A stretch of DNA of 64,000 bases from Pegoplata infirma. Taxonomy: Eukaryota; Arthropoda; Insecta; Diptera; Anthomyiidae. This document shows, piece by piece, positions 1-9,363 of this stretch (within the stretch, counting starts at the first letter, position 1; the number at the start of each line of letters is the position of its first letter). Where the stretch lies: positions 69,866,040 to 69,930,039 of the forward strand of contig OY992537.1 in NCBI GenBank assembly GCA_963921195.1, in the 5' to 3' direction. Made by a program: the position numbers and the translations under genes. The notes under the pieces are model-generated. The model saw only the letters and a list, made by a program, of their open reading frames with translations, was not told the origin of the DNA and did not search any database.

Positions 1-563
1 AAAATCAGTCGTTATAAAGTGATTGAGTTAAAATGCCGCTGGCTCGTGGTTGTATGATTTGATATAAATATCAGGTCTGTTTTCGAGGTTCATAAAAAGG
101 AACCCATTTGCGTTGCCTGTTTATAAGAAAGAAAATTTCAATAACCACTTACATTTCAAAAATTATAACCTGCATAAATCACTCTCTTAAAATTTACTAA
201 TATTTAAGTTATATAAATACAGTAAATTCTCTTAGTTATATAAAATTATAAAAAAAAAACTCTTCTTTTTAATTTGCTCTTTTTTAGACATCATTGATAT
301 GTTTCAATTCCATTTAATAACATCCCCACCAAAATACTCTTAAATCGAAATAATCAGCAACTCTTACAAAATCAATAACAAATATCTCTTAAGTAATTTA
401 TAAATATTAAATTGATAAATTATTGAATTGAACTCTTTTATATCTCTTAATTTATCGGGTTATACAACAACAACAAAAATAACTAATACACCTTTGAAAC
501 CAACAATAATAACAAAAATATGAACGTGCTTATGCTATCATAGTGATAATCAGTCACAGTGTA

Positions 564-586
564 TGTGTTTGTGTCACACAAACACA
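564..586. repeat. 23-bp perfect palindrome, GTGTTTGTGT type
   Basis: TGTGTTTGTGT and ACACAAACACA arms face each other around one central base, with no mismatch. It lies in otherwise plain intergenic DNA. It could be a small hairpin or a dimeric binding site; no factor is claimed. Confidence 0.75.
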
Positions 587-769
587 ATCAACAAAACAAA
601 TTATTTTGGTTGACTCATACCTAATGCGTATGAATAATATATTCCTGTCGTTGCACAGACGAAACGAAAGTTCTAATATCAACTTATATGTTGTTGTTTT
701 TAGTGGTTTATAATTGTTGTTATATGTACTATGTTTTTTTTGTAGTGATCATAAAAAGAATAGACGATC

Positions 770-785
770 AAAAACGATCGTTTTT
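770..785. repeat. 16-bp perfect palindrome AAAAACGATCGTTTTT
   Basis: The sequence is its own reverse complement, centred on CGATCG. A partial copy of the same core (CGATCA) precedes it directly. No function can be assigned. Confidence 0.7.
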
Positions 786-1517
786 TTGTTAAAACTTTAT
801 GTTGTTAGTGTTTTTGTATTAAGCAAAAAAAAAACTAAAACAACAAATATTGTAGACTTTATACAACAACAGTAAACTACAAGTCGCAGCAATATATAAA
901 TTCATGTTTAAACAGTTGATATGAATAAGATATTAGTTTTTTTAATTTTTTATTTGGGGTTTTTCACCAAAAAAAAAAAACCGATTGTTAAACGAGTAGA
1001 GAAGTTGTTGTAGTTGTGTATGAATATGAGTTTTTAATTTTTTGTTGAATGTTGTTGCGTTTTATTAAACATTAAACCAACAAAACTACTACACATACTA
1101 AACGAAATAATGTCCAGGTGTTCATGTTCGTTTTATTTTTTTTGTAGTATATTTTTTTTGTTGTTATATATTATTTGTTTTTACTTGTTTTAATAAATAC
1201 TACTAGTGTAGAGTGTATGCTGTGTTTAACACAGTTCCTTATACAATTATGTTTAGTTCGTTTTTTTTACGTTTGATTAAAAAAATGGAACTGTACTGTT
1301 CAACAAAATGATAAAATGCCACATTATTGAATATAAAAAACACGATCACCAGTTCCACCCTAAAAATTATACAGAACAAAAATTAAATATTTATTAAAAA
1401 AATTAGAATGGGTTTTATTTGTGTTTGTTGTGTGTGGTAGAATATTTTTTTTTTGTTTGCAATCATTAAAATTGGGTCTACCAAATTAGTGATTAATTAA
1501 AATGTTTAATAACGATA

Positions 1518-2866
1518 TTGAGCTAAAACACCTCAATTCAACCGAGGAGTTGACCGCACCCCCTCAAAATTTAATGAAATTAAGTACTGATGTTTACTTT
1601 AACAAAAAAGAGATTTTGCCAATTTTTCAGGCTTCTGGTCATTCCAGTATTCGAGATATGGGGTCTTGAAAATTGGCAAAATCGTATATATTTGACAAAA
1701 GTGTTCTGAGATAAATAAAGATAACTCGAAAAGTAATTACAATACACGTCTCAGTCAGGTCGCAGATAATAGATAATAAGACAGCCTTTAAAATGGCGTT
1801 CCCTAAGATTTTTTTTGAAAAAGGTCAAAGGTCATTGGTTTTAACCTTAATTTTTGGAGAGCTATATCTCAAAAAACGATATTTTTAAAATTTTGGAAAA
1901 AATATATGTGATTAAGAATCATCTATACTACTTAAGTTTAAATTTTCAGGATGGAGACTTCATTGGAACTTTTTATATTAATAGAAACCTTGTGACAGGA
2001 AAGAAAAAGCGGTGTAATTTCCTTTAAAAAAAAAAATTTTTTTTTTTTTTTCTTTGAAATTCTGGTACCAAAGTTCGTTTTTCTGAATGTTTTTGACGTG
2101 CTGAGTCCAAATATGACCTTTGAACTGGCCTATCACTATTACTTTTCAAGATATATGCACCTAAATTTTCAAAAATAACCCAGCAATAGCATTTTATCAA
2201 TTTTCACATATTTATGTGCAGATATCTCGAAAACTAATAGCGAGAGGCCATTTCAAAGGTCATATTTGGACTCAGCACGTCAAAAAGATTCAGAAAAATA
2301 AATTTTGGTACCAGAATTTCAAAGACAAAAAAAAAAAATTTTTTTTCTAAGAGAAATTACACCGCTTTTTCTTTCCTGTCACAACGTTTCTATTAATATA
2401 AAAAGTTCCAATGAAGTCTCCATCCTGAAAATTTAAACTTTAGTAGTATAGATGATTCTTAATCACATATATTTTTTCCAAAATTTTAAAAATATCGTTT
2501 TTTGAGATATAGCTCTCCAAAAATTAAGGTTAAAACCAATGACCTTTGACCTTTTTCAAAAAAAATCTTGGGGAATGCCATTTTAAAGGCAGTCTTATTA
2601 CCTATTATTTGCGACCTGACTGAGACGTATATTGTAATTACTTTTCGAGTTATCTTTATTTAACTCAGAACACTTTTCTCAAATATATACGATTTTGCCA
2701 ATTTTCAAGACCCCATATCTCGGGAAGAAAAAGTACCAGAAGTCCAAAATTTTGGCACTATGATTTTTTTGTAAGGGCCCAACAATATTCCAAGTTTCAT
2801 CAAATTCGAAAGGGGTAAGGTCAAAAATTCTACTTTTTTCGGTTGAATTGAGGTGTTTTAACTCTA
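1518..2866. mobile_element. 1.35-kb fold-back element, long inverted arms
   Basis: The two halves are inverted copies of one another. The left end reads TTGAGCTAAAACACCTCAA and the right end, reverse complemented, TAGAGTTAAAACACCTCAA. The arms run inward with few mismatches to about 2160 and 2216, leaving a loop of about 55 bp. No transposase frame is present. No convincing 8-bp target duplication was found (the flanking 8-mers differ), so superfamily placement rests only on the TAGAG-type end, which recalls the hAT-like elements elsewhere in the window. A transcript across it would fold into a hairpin with arms of about 640 bp. Confidence 0.85.
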
Positions 2867-3294
2867 TTTATTTATTCGCATGTAGTTGACTTATTTTTGT
2901 AGGCAATACTCAAATTTACTCCTTCCCTTAAGCTACTTGACTTTTGGAAATAAAATACCCAGTTAAGAAGGCATTATTTTTATATAACTTCAACATTCAA
3001 AATAATTTAACCACTCTGTGTAAAGTTAGCATATATGGATACATGTATGTGAATATATGGATGCATATACGTGGATATATCACCATTAATGGTTATATAT
3101 GAAATTGTAGTCATACACAGAAAAAAATATGGAGGAAGCAAATTTGAATAATCACTTGTTTAAATTTAAAAACAAAAATTGAGTAATTTTTTATTGACGC
3201 AATTAAAAATTTACTTAAACATTTTAAAAACAATTAAAGTAAATAATTTAATAAAATTTTAATTTTTTTTTTCTTAAGCTCTCATAGTTTTGTT

Positions 3295-3354
3295 AATTCT
3301 CGTTTAGTTTAGAGTTTTTGTATATATACAAAAACTATAAACTAAACGAGAATT
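3295..3354. repeat. 60-bp hairpin
   Basis: The arms AATTCTCGTTTAGTTTAGAG and CTATAAACTAAACGAGAATT flank a TTTTGTATATATACAAAA centre, with one mismatched pair. It sits at the edge of the fold-back element that follows. Confidence 0.85.
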
Positions 3355-3879
3355 CATATATGAGGCATTCCACACCAAATGTTCAGCAAAAAAAAAGTGA
3401 TGTCGTGTCAATATGAAATCATGTGCAAAGTATTCGCCCTTAGGTCACTATTAAATACCACAAATAAAATTTCAGTTTTTTCAAAAAGTGGGCTTTGTAG
3501 GCATGGTCAAATTTTGAAAATATCTGAATTTTTTGCCTAAGTACCTTTATTTAAATATTTATGCAAAATTAGTGAAACACAGTGAAGCCTTTAAAATAAA
3601 AGCTTTTTATAGATTTTTGTATGGGCTATCGACTAAAAAAATAAAAATTGGAAGATTTTCAGAAGAAGTTCTGAATTTTTTAAATTTAAACTTAAACTTT
3701 ATTTATCAAAAAACATGCCACAATTTTATTTCTTTTTTAAATGTTTAAAAATTAGTTAAGGTGTATATCTATCTGTTCTGAAATTTTTAGAGATGTTTTT
3801 TCCCTTGTTTTCTAGAAAAAAAAAATGTTGAACATTGCACTATCCCAGCAAAAAATAATCGTAATTTTGTAAGCAGTGT

Positions 3880-4255
3880 ATACACGAATGCACTTGTGTA
3901 AGCGAATGATTTTTGATGTTGCTGTTTTTCTATGACATTCGCTTACACAGCTGCATACCGTATGCAGTAGTGTATGGGAGAGATTTTGTTGGCATACTAA
4001 CCTGCATACCAGTTGCAGTAAAGTATGGCAGTGACTCAAAAAAATACTACAAATATTTAAAAAAGGCATGATTTCAATTCATATTCATTGCGCTCGGAAG
4101 AAATGCTCTAAAGTGGGACATTGCGAACAAATATCATCCCATACGTAAGTAGGTTTGTAAGAAAACAACAAAAATCACTCCCTTACAAACCTGCTTATAG
4201 GCAAGCAGTATTTTTTGGCAAGCAGTATTTTTTAATGTAAATTATAAGCATTGCT
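3880..4255. repeat. Cluster of small hairpins in the loop of copy 1
   Basis: Several inverted pairs sit one after another. TTGTGTAAGCGAATGA pairs with the inverse near 3938-3955. AAGTAGGTTTGTAAG near 4145 pairs with CTTACAAACCTGCTTA near 4183. CCCAGCAAAAAAT at 3844 looks like the left end of a CCC-type element, but no matching right end was found. Confidence 0.6.
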
Positions 4256-4270
4256 TATAATTTACATTAA
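4232..4270. repeat. 39-bp perfect palindrome
   Basis: Arms of 19 bp (TTAATGTAAATTATAAGCA and its exact complement) stand around one T. This is the tightest palindrome in the nest and could extrude as a cruciform. Its right half overlaps the left arm of the inverted repeat that flanks the hAT-like element at 4325-4581. Confidence 0.85.
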
Positions 4271-4324
4271 TGGGGTATATTACGTATGCGAATGAGTAAT
4301 ATTAACTCTTAAAAACATTTAAAA

Positions 4325-4581
4325 TAGAGATGTTTTCGTGGGTGAGTTTTTTTTGACGATCACACACGCTCACGAAGGAAAAGTTTTAATCACGCACGAT
4401 TTTTAATTTTCCTAACGTTCACGTACGCTCACGTGAGTAGAACAAATTTTGTCACGGGCACGATACTCACGTGAGCGTGACTAAGCGTGAGCAAAATAAA
4501 TGATCATGCGTGATTAAAATAATTTCCTTGGTGAGAGTGCGTGATGGTAAAAAAATAAACTTACCCACGATCACATCTCTA
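4325..4581. mobile_element. 257-bp hAT-like MITE, TAGAGATG ends
   Basis: It begins TAGAGATG and ends CATCTCTA. The interior is palindromic and rich in CACGCTCACG / CGTGAGCGTG words. The flanks (TTAATATTACTCATTCGCA and its inverse) are themselves inverted repeats, so this copy landed in the middle of an older palindrome. The neighbouring 8-mers agree at only 6 of 8 positions, so the target duplication is not clean. A fragment of the same family is at about 52264-52440. Calling it hAT-like rests on the end sequence and length. Confidence 0.65.
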
Positions 4582-5493
4582 TTTTAAATGTTTTTTAAGA
4601 GTTAATATTACTCATTCGCATATGTAATATACCCCATTATTGTAAATTATTAGCATAGTGCAATGTTCAACATTTTTTTTTTCTCTAAAACAAGGTAAAA
4701 ATCCTCTCTGAAAATTTCAGAACAGATAGATATACACCTTAACTATTTTTTAAACATGTAAAAAAAATAAAATTGTGGCATGTTTTTGATATAAAAAGTT
4801 TAAATTTAAATTTAAAATATTCAGAACTTCTTCTGAAAATTTTCCAATTTTTATTTTTTTTAATCGATAGCCCATACAAAAATCTATAAAAAACGTTTAT
4901 TTTAAAGACATCACTGTGTTTCATTTTATTGGCATAAATATTGAAATAAAGATACTTAGGCCAAAAATGCTCAAATTTTCAATTTTTAACCATGCCTCCA
5001 AGGCCCACTTTTTGAAAAATCTTAAATTTTATTTTTATTATTTAATAGTGCTCTAAGGGCGAATACTTTGCAAAAGATATCCTATTGAAACCACCATGGT
5101 TTTTCTGTAGTGGAACAGTTGGTGTGGAATGACTCATATGTATATGAAAGTTTGTAATCGCCTTTATAAAATATGTTTTTGAGACAAAAATATGTTTGGT
5201 GAAGTTTGATAATACAAGTTTTTTGTTTTTTTTAGTAAAAAACATTTAAAACGTTTTTAAACTTTTTAAAAAAATAAATAGATAAATTTTGAGTAAATTT
5301 TTAATTGTGTTAATTAAAAATATACTCAAATCTTTTTTTCAAACATTTAATAAATTTTTATTAAAAATTTACTCAATACAATTAAATTGTTTACTGGTGC
5401 AAAATTGAGTAATTTTTTACTCAATAGTATTGAAAATGTACTCAAATTTTTTTTTTTTTTTTCTGTGTATATGATCATATTTGTAACATATAC

Positions 5494-6411
5494 ATCGTCG
5501 AACAATATTCAATATATGCCAACTCTAAAAAGCTTACTTTTCAGGAGAGCTTAAAAACTAGTTATTTCGCATATTATTGTAAAAATAAACAATGTACCTT
5601 CCATAAGATGGTTAAAATAGTTTAAATAATTTTTACCTATGCCAAAAATTTCATATTTTTCACTTGTTTGCGTATTTTTCAGAGATGGCATTTATTACTC
5701 TGTTGAAAAACAAATATTTTTTTAGAGTTGGCATATTTTGTCGGAAAATAAAAATATATTTTTTTTTAAAAATTTTTCTAATTTTTTTTTTCTTAGTACG
5801 GTAATTGCAAAAACTAAAAAAAAAAATAAAAATCTTTGCATATTTTTAAAAGTTACTAGCTCCAAAAGCCTTTTAATCTCGGGGTGGTCAACTTTGGCAC
5901 TCTGTAGCTCACACTGTATTGTAATAGTGTCACTCCAAACTAGCTATTTTGAAAGCTTACATCATTGGCTTTATTCGCCCCACCATAAATGTTTCAATCT
6001 GATAAATAGTTTGAAAGTTAAGTACATATATATAAGCAATTTTTTTTGCAAACACTATTTACCGATATTTTCAAAATGGCAATTTAACGAAAACTGGTCA
6101 TTAGATATCAAAATATTTACCAGATTCGTGCTCAGCGTGGCAATTGCAATAAGATATGTGCTCAATTTAAAAAAAAAAAAAAATTGAAAAATTTTTGGAA
6201 ATTTACAATGGGAGTTGGCATTTATTTTCACCAAAAAAATATGTACTTTGAGTTAGCAGAATAACAAACATTGATGTAAAACGACAACAAATTATTTTTT
6301 TGCTCTGAAATTTTTACCACAGACGGGTATTGCTTAGGGGAGCTATTAACCATCGGAAACTCATTTCGGTCAAATTTGAGTTGGCATATTTTGAATATAG
6401 GTTCACGACAT
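5494..6411. mobile_element. Inverted-repeat element, TATTCAAAATATGCCAACTC ends
   Basis: The left end ATCGTCGAAC...ATATGCCAACTC and the right end (complement of ATGTCGTGAACCTATATTCAA) are inverted with several mismatches. The phrase CTTTTCAGGAGAGC near 5540 recurs at 26180 in the larger element at 26133-29943, so the two are related. No transposase was recognised. The 149-codon open frame at 5738-6187 is composed of low-complexity Phe/Lys/Asn codons and is not credible as a gene. Confidence 0.6.
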
Positions 6412-7505
6412 ATATTTTCAGCAACTAAATTTGAATTTAAAATTCAAAAAGAAAAAAATATAATATTAGAAATTTTCAAATAACTGACAATAACAAACGA
6501 AACGTTTTTTTACCCGTGCGAAAATCTTTTGGCATATTAAAGTTTATCCATTCACTCTAAAAATAAACAACACATTTTTCATAGGGAATTGCATTTACTA
6601 AATTTGAACAGTTTCTTTCGAATCGAATTACACAATAAACCCCACACTTAAAGACATAACTAAATTTTAGGAAAAAATTTCTTTGAAAATTGTTCATAAA
6701 ATTTCCTAAAATTTAGTTAAATTTAACTAAAAAGAATTTAGGTGAATACTTTAATTTATCTTATTAGGCTCTAATTCATAATACTTATAACAGACTTATT
6801 GTAGGTTTATTTGACAATTGTTCCTGCAATATCTGTCAAATAAACCTACTTTAAATATATTTTAGGTTTTATGAATAACCACATTAGAATTTAGTAAAAA
6901 CTTCTTAGAATTTCGTTAAAACTTCTTAGAATTTAGATAAAAGTTGTTGGAATTAAGTAAACAATTTCTTAGAATTTAGTTAAAAACTCATATTCGTTTT
7001 CTTATAATCTAACCAAAAATTTCTAAACCTTTTGGAATTTAGTTAAAACTTCTTAAAATTTAGTTTAAAAAAAGTCTTACCTTCAAATTCATAAAAGTTA
7101 AAAGAGGCTAATAAGAGGTTTATAAAACAAATTTTGAATGGAAATTTGATTAATAAACCCTTTATTAAACTCTTTTATTTTTTATGAATTTGGACGTTAG
7201 AGTTTGTTAAAAATTTTAAAATGGTACCCTCAAGACCCTATTAGACACAAAATTCCCGTATCTCAAAAACTAAGCAAGGTAGAGCGAAACGGACAAAAAA
7301 TTTTGATCAAAATCTATGGCGAACCTTAAAGAATCCAATAGGGTCTCAGGATCCATCGGATCCGAACCCAATGGGGTCTGGACCAAACTTCTTAGAGTTA
7401 TGTTAAAAGCTCTTGCAATTTAGTTAATAACTCATATTTATCTTCTTTTATCTTTTCAAATTTCGCTAAAAATTTCTTAGAATTTAGTTAAAAACTCATA
7501 TGTAT
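6412..7505. repeat. Degenerate repeats of TTCTTAGAATTTAGTTAAAA
   Basis: The word recurs at least eight times between about 6655 and 7500 with substitutions. A perfect hairpin with 16-bp arms (GTAGGTTTATTTGACA, 6801-6816 and 6834-6849) lies inside. The block 7225-7385 is an inverted copy of a dispersed repeat also seen at about 41600-41760 and 51625-51745; shared words include AGGGTCT and AAACT(A/T)...CAAGGTA. No gene was seen. Confidence 0.65.
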
Positions 7506-7665
7506 TTTCGGTGACGTGGCCATAATCCCCATTGGGATTGTGACCGTTTTGGAAACGGTCATAGTACCTACAATTATTATGGGGATTATGACCGTGATGA
7601 ATTCGGTCATGATCCCCATTTCAGTTATGGGGGTAATGTTCGTGGGGATTATGTCCTGAATTTAT
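7506..7665. repeat. GGTCATAATCCCC palindromic repeat, copy 1
   Basis: CATAATCCCCATTGGGATT and inverted forms such as GGGGATTATGACCG recur in both orientations over 160 bp. The same family occupies about 36350-36595 and 37500-37670. In two of the three places it stands just upstream of LINE-derived coding remnants. Confidence 0.65.
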
Positions 7666-8530
7666 TTCATTTTTGTATTGTTATTGAGGAATCAGACACT
7701 CTCTATGTTCTGGGCATGCAAATTCGGTGTGATGTCCGTTGGAATAAGCACGATCTTCAAGTGTCGAAAGAAACATTCAAGTGTCTCGGTTTTTTAAACC
7801 GGTGTAAGAAATACTTCACCTCATCCGATCTCCTTACTATTTATACCACCTACATTCGACCGAAGATGGAATACAACTCCCATATATGGGCAGGGGCTTC
7901 AAAGTCTATTTTGGAGCTCTTGGACCGTGTGCAAAGGAGGGCGTTGATGCTTATCAATGACACTAGGGTATCCAACTCTATTGACTCATTGGAGCATCGT
8001 CGGAATGTGGGTTGTGTGACTCTGTTCTATCGATATTACCATGGAAAGTGTTCTGCTGAGATAAGTGAACTTATCCCCAGAGCCGAATTTTTATTCGAAA
8101 CACTAGGTTGTCTAGTAGATCACATCCGTTTGTTGTCGATTGTCCAATTGATCGCACAGCGCATTACAGAGAAGGTTCGTTTATCAGTCGAACTACACTG
8201 AAAGAATTATTGTTCATTATATCTAAGAACAAATTTCATAAAACCAAATTCATAGAATCTATTAAACAATTCATTGGCTGAATGAATATTCATTAGTATT
8301 CTGAAATATTTCATAGAATTTTATTCATAGATTGTATTTAATTCATAGAAAAAATTCATAGAATTAATGAATGTCATTCATAGAAGAAAATGCCATCAAT
8401 ATGCCATTTAATTTTTTAAATAATTAAAATAATGTTACAATAATTAAAACAATTGAATAAATTTATTAAAAAAATAAAAAAAAATAAAAAAAAATAAAAA
8501 AAAACATTAAAAAAACAAATTTTCATTGCT

Positions 8531-8605
8531 GTCCTGACCGGGGCTCGAACCCAAGACCTACCGGCTGAAGTGGTAATTGTCGACGCCTTAGCTATCAGCG
8601 CCACC
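8531..8605 (-). other. tRNA-like sequence in MITE, left arm
   Basis: Read on the minus strand it has an A-box-like GGCGCTGATAGCTAAGGCG and a B-box GGGTTCGAGCCC with a possible 5-bp T stem around a 7-base loop (TTCGAGC). The presumed acceptor halves do not pair (3' side TCAGGAC, no complementary 5' side), so it is not called a functional tRNA. It may be a captured tRNA gene or a SINE-like internal promoter. Confidence 0.55.
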
Positions 8606-8794
8606 AAAGAAGAAAAATCTCGCCAACTAACGCTTGGTTTTATAACGCTTCATTTTTGTAAATACACAAAATATTTGTTTTCTACAAACACACACACAGC
8701 TTTTGGCAGAGCATTGTGACAGAGCAAAGACACAAATTCAATATGTTAGCAGAATATTATTCAAAATAGATTTTAAGTATTGTTACTTGTTTAT

Positions 8795-8866
8795 ATAATT
8801 TAGCTAAGTGGCTAGAGACTAAGCTTCACGAACAAGAGGTTCTATGTTCGAATCTCGGTGGGGATA
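8795..8866 (+). other. tRNA-like sequence in MITE, right arm
   Basis: It has an A-box-like TAGCTAAGTGGCTAGAG and a B-box TGTTCGAATCTC about 35 bp later. Its 3' side faces the right TIR, whereas the one at 8531-8605 faces the left TIR, so the pair is divergent. No acceptor stem is evident. It differs in sequence from the left one outside the boxes. Confidence 0.5.
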
Positions 8867-9363
8867 AGTTAAAAAAATATATAAATTTTTAAAAATAGAA
8901 AATTGTAAATATGTAAATAAAATAAATAAAATAATAAAAATAAATAAAAATAAAATATAAAAAAATAAAATTGAAATAATAAAATAAATAAAAATAGAAT
9001 TGAATAATATTTTTTTTTCCATAGCCTATGAACTTTTTCATAGGTTTCTGGTTTCTATGAATTTGTTTCATAGATTCTATGAAGGGCATCATTGGCTCAC
9101 TTCTAATGATTTTTTTCATAGAATCAATGTACGTTTTCATAGCCGTAATGAACAAAATTCTTTCAGTGTAGCCGTATGTGGAATAATCTTCCCGCAGAGG
9201 TCTTTCCAGTTTCTTTCAATGTAGATAAATTCAAGTCAAATATACACAAACACTACTCCCTCTTTCCTCCTCCTCATAACCTATTTTCCTGATATCAACA
9301 CAATGCATTGCATTAGTAGGGGCATCCCCTGAGTGTTGGTTCATCGTAAAAAAAAAAAAAAAA

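Larger units (their letters stand above)
1..1517. other. A+T-rich intergenic DNA, no gene seen
   Basis: No open frame of note and no element ends were found. The stretch has long A or T runs and CAACAA/TTGTTG triplet-rich patches, typical of fly intergenic DNA. It contains two short perfect palindromes, listed separately. It may hold distal esg regulatory DNA, but nothing in the sequence proves that. Confidence 0.6.
3356..5147. mobile_element. GGCATTCCACACCAAATG fold-back element, copy 1
   Basis: TGAGGCATTCCACACCAAATG at the left is matched by its inverse (CATTTGGTGTGGAATG type, degraded) at the right. The inverted arms extend about 440 bp inward, to about 3800 and 4700, including the inverted words TGTATGGGCTATCGA and AATGTTGAACATTGCACTAT near the inner ends. 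Two more copies lie at 56267-57352 and about 58355-59807. The outermost bases and target duplication are not resolved. The small open frames inside are not conserved between copies and I do not take them as genes. Confidence 0.75.
3116..5467. mobile_element. TA-target TIR element, CACAGAAAA ends; outer shell of a nest
   Basis: The left end is CACAGAAAAAAA and the right end is its complement finishing in TTTTTCTGTG. TA stands directly outside both ends (3114-3115 and 5468-5469). Just inside are inverted A+T-rich arms with repeated TTGAGTAATTTTTTA words. The CAC...GTG ends and TA duplication are typical of Tc1/mariner-like non-autonomous elements. A second element of this type is at 21316-21787. 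The interior carries three further levels of inverted-repeat insertions. Confidence 0.8.
8196..9168. mobile_element. 973-bp TA-target MITE, CACTGAAAGAATT ends
   Basis: The left end CACTGAAAGAATTATTGTTC and the right end (complement of CACTGAAAGAATTTTGTTCAT) match over 21 bp except for one inserted base. TA flanks both sides (8194-8195, 9169-9170). Removing the element rejoins the interrupted retrotransposon reading. The interior is rich in TTCATAGAAT words and carries two tRNA-like sequences facing opposite ways at nearly mirrored positions. There is no transposase. The element at 50356-51289 has related ends (CACTGATAGAAA). Confidence 0.93.
7690..9363 (+). pseudogene. 3' remnant of a non-LTR retrotransposon, split by a MITE
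   Basis: The open frame 7716-8201 (open a little further upstream) matches the region after the reverse-transcriptase active site of a CR1/jockey-type element: LGMQIR, FKCLGFLNRCKKYFT, YIRPKMEYNSHIWAG and LLDRVQRRA are recognisable. A frameshift lies near 8110-8120. At 8195 the coding sequence stops at a TA-target insertion (8196-9168). It resumes at 9169 with SRMWNNLPAEVFP and a stop near 9290, then a 3'UTR and a run of 15 or more A at about 9349, which marks the original 3' tail. Everything upstream of the RT palm is missing, as expected for 5' truncation on insertion. It cannot encode a working protein. The clade assignment is from memory of such sequences and is tentative. Confidence 0.85.

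Noticed and set aside
1501..1544. 8-bp target duplication for the fold-back at 1518-2866
   Set aside because: The adjoining 8-mers TAACGATA and TTTATTTA do not match; TATT at both edges is too short and A+T-rich to count.
3844..3856. Another CCC-type element starting CCCAGCAAAAAAT
   Set aside because: No GGG-ended partner with a matching dinucleotide was found before 4675.
5738..6187. 149-codon open frame
   Set aside because: Composed mostly of Phe, Lys, Asn, Ser and Leu from A/T runs, lies inside an inverted-repeat element and shows no domain.
8531..8605. Functional tRNA gene
   Set aside because: A and B boxes fit, but no pairing acceptor stem or convincing anticodon arm, and it is embedded in a MITE.
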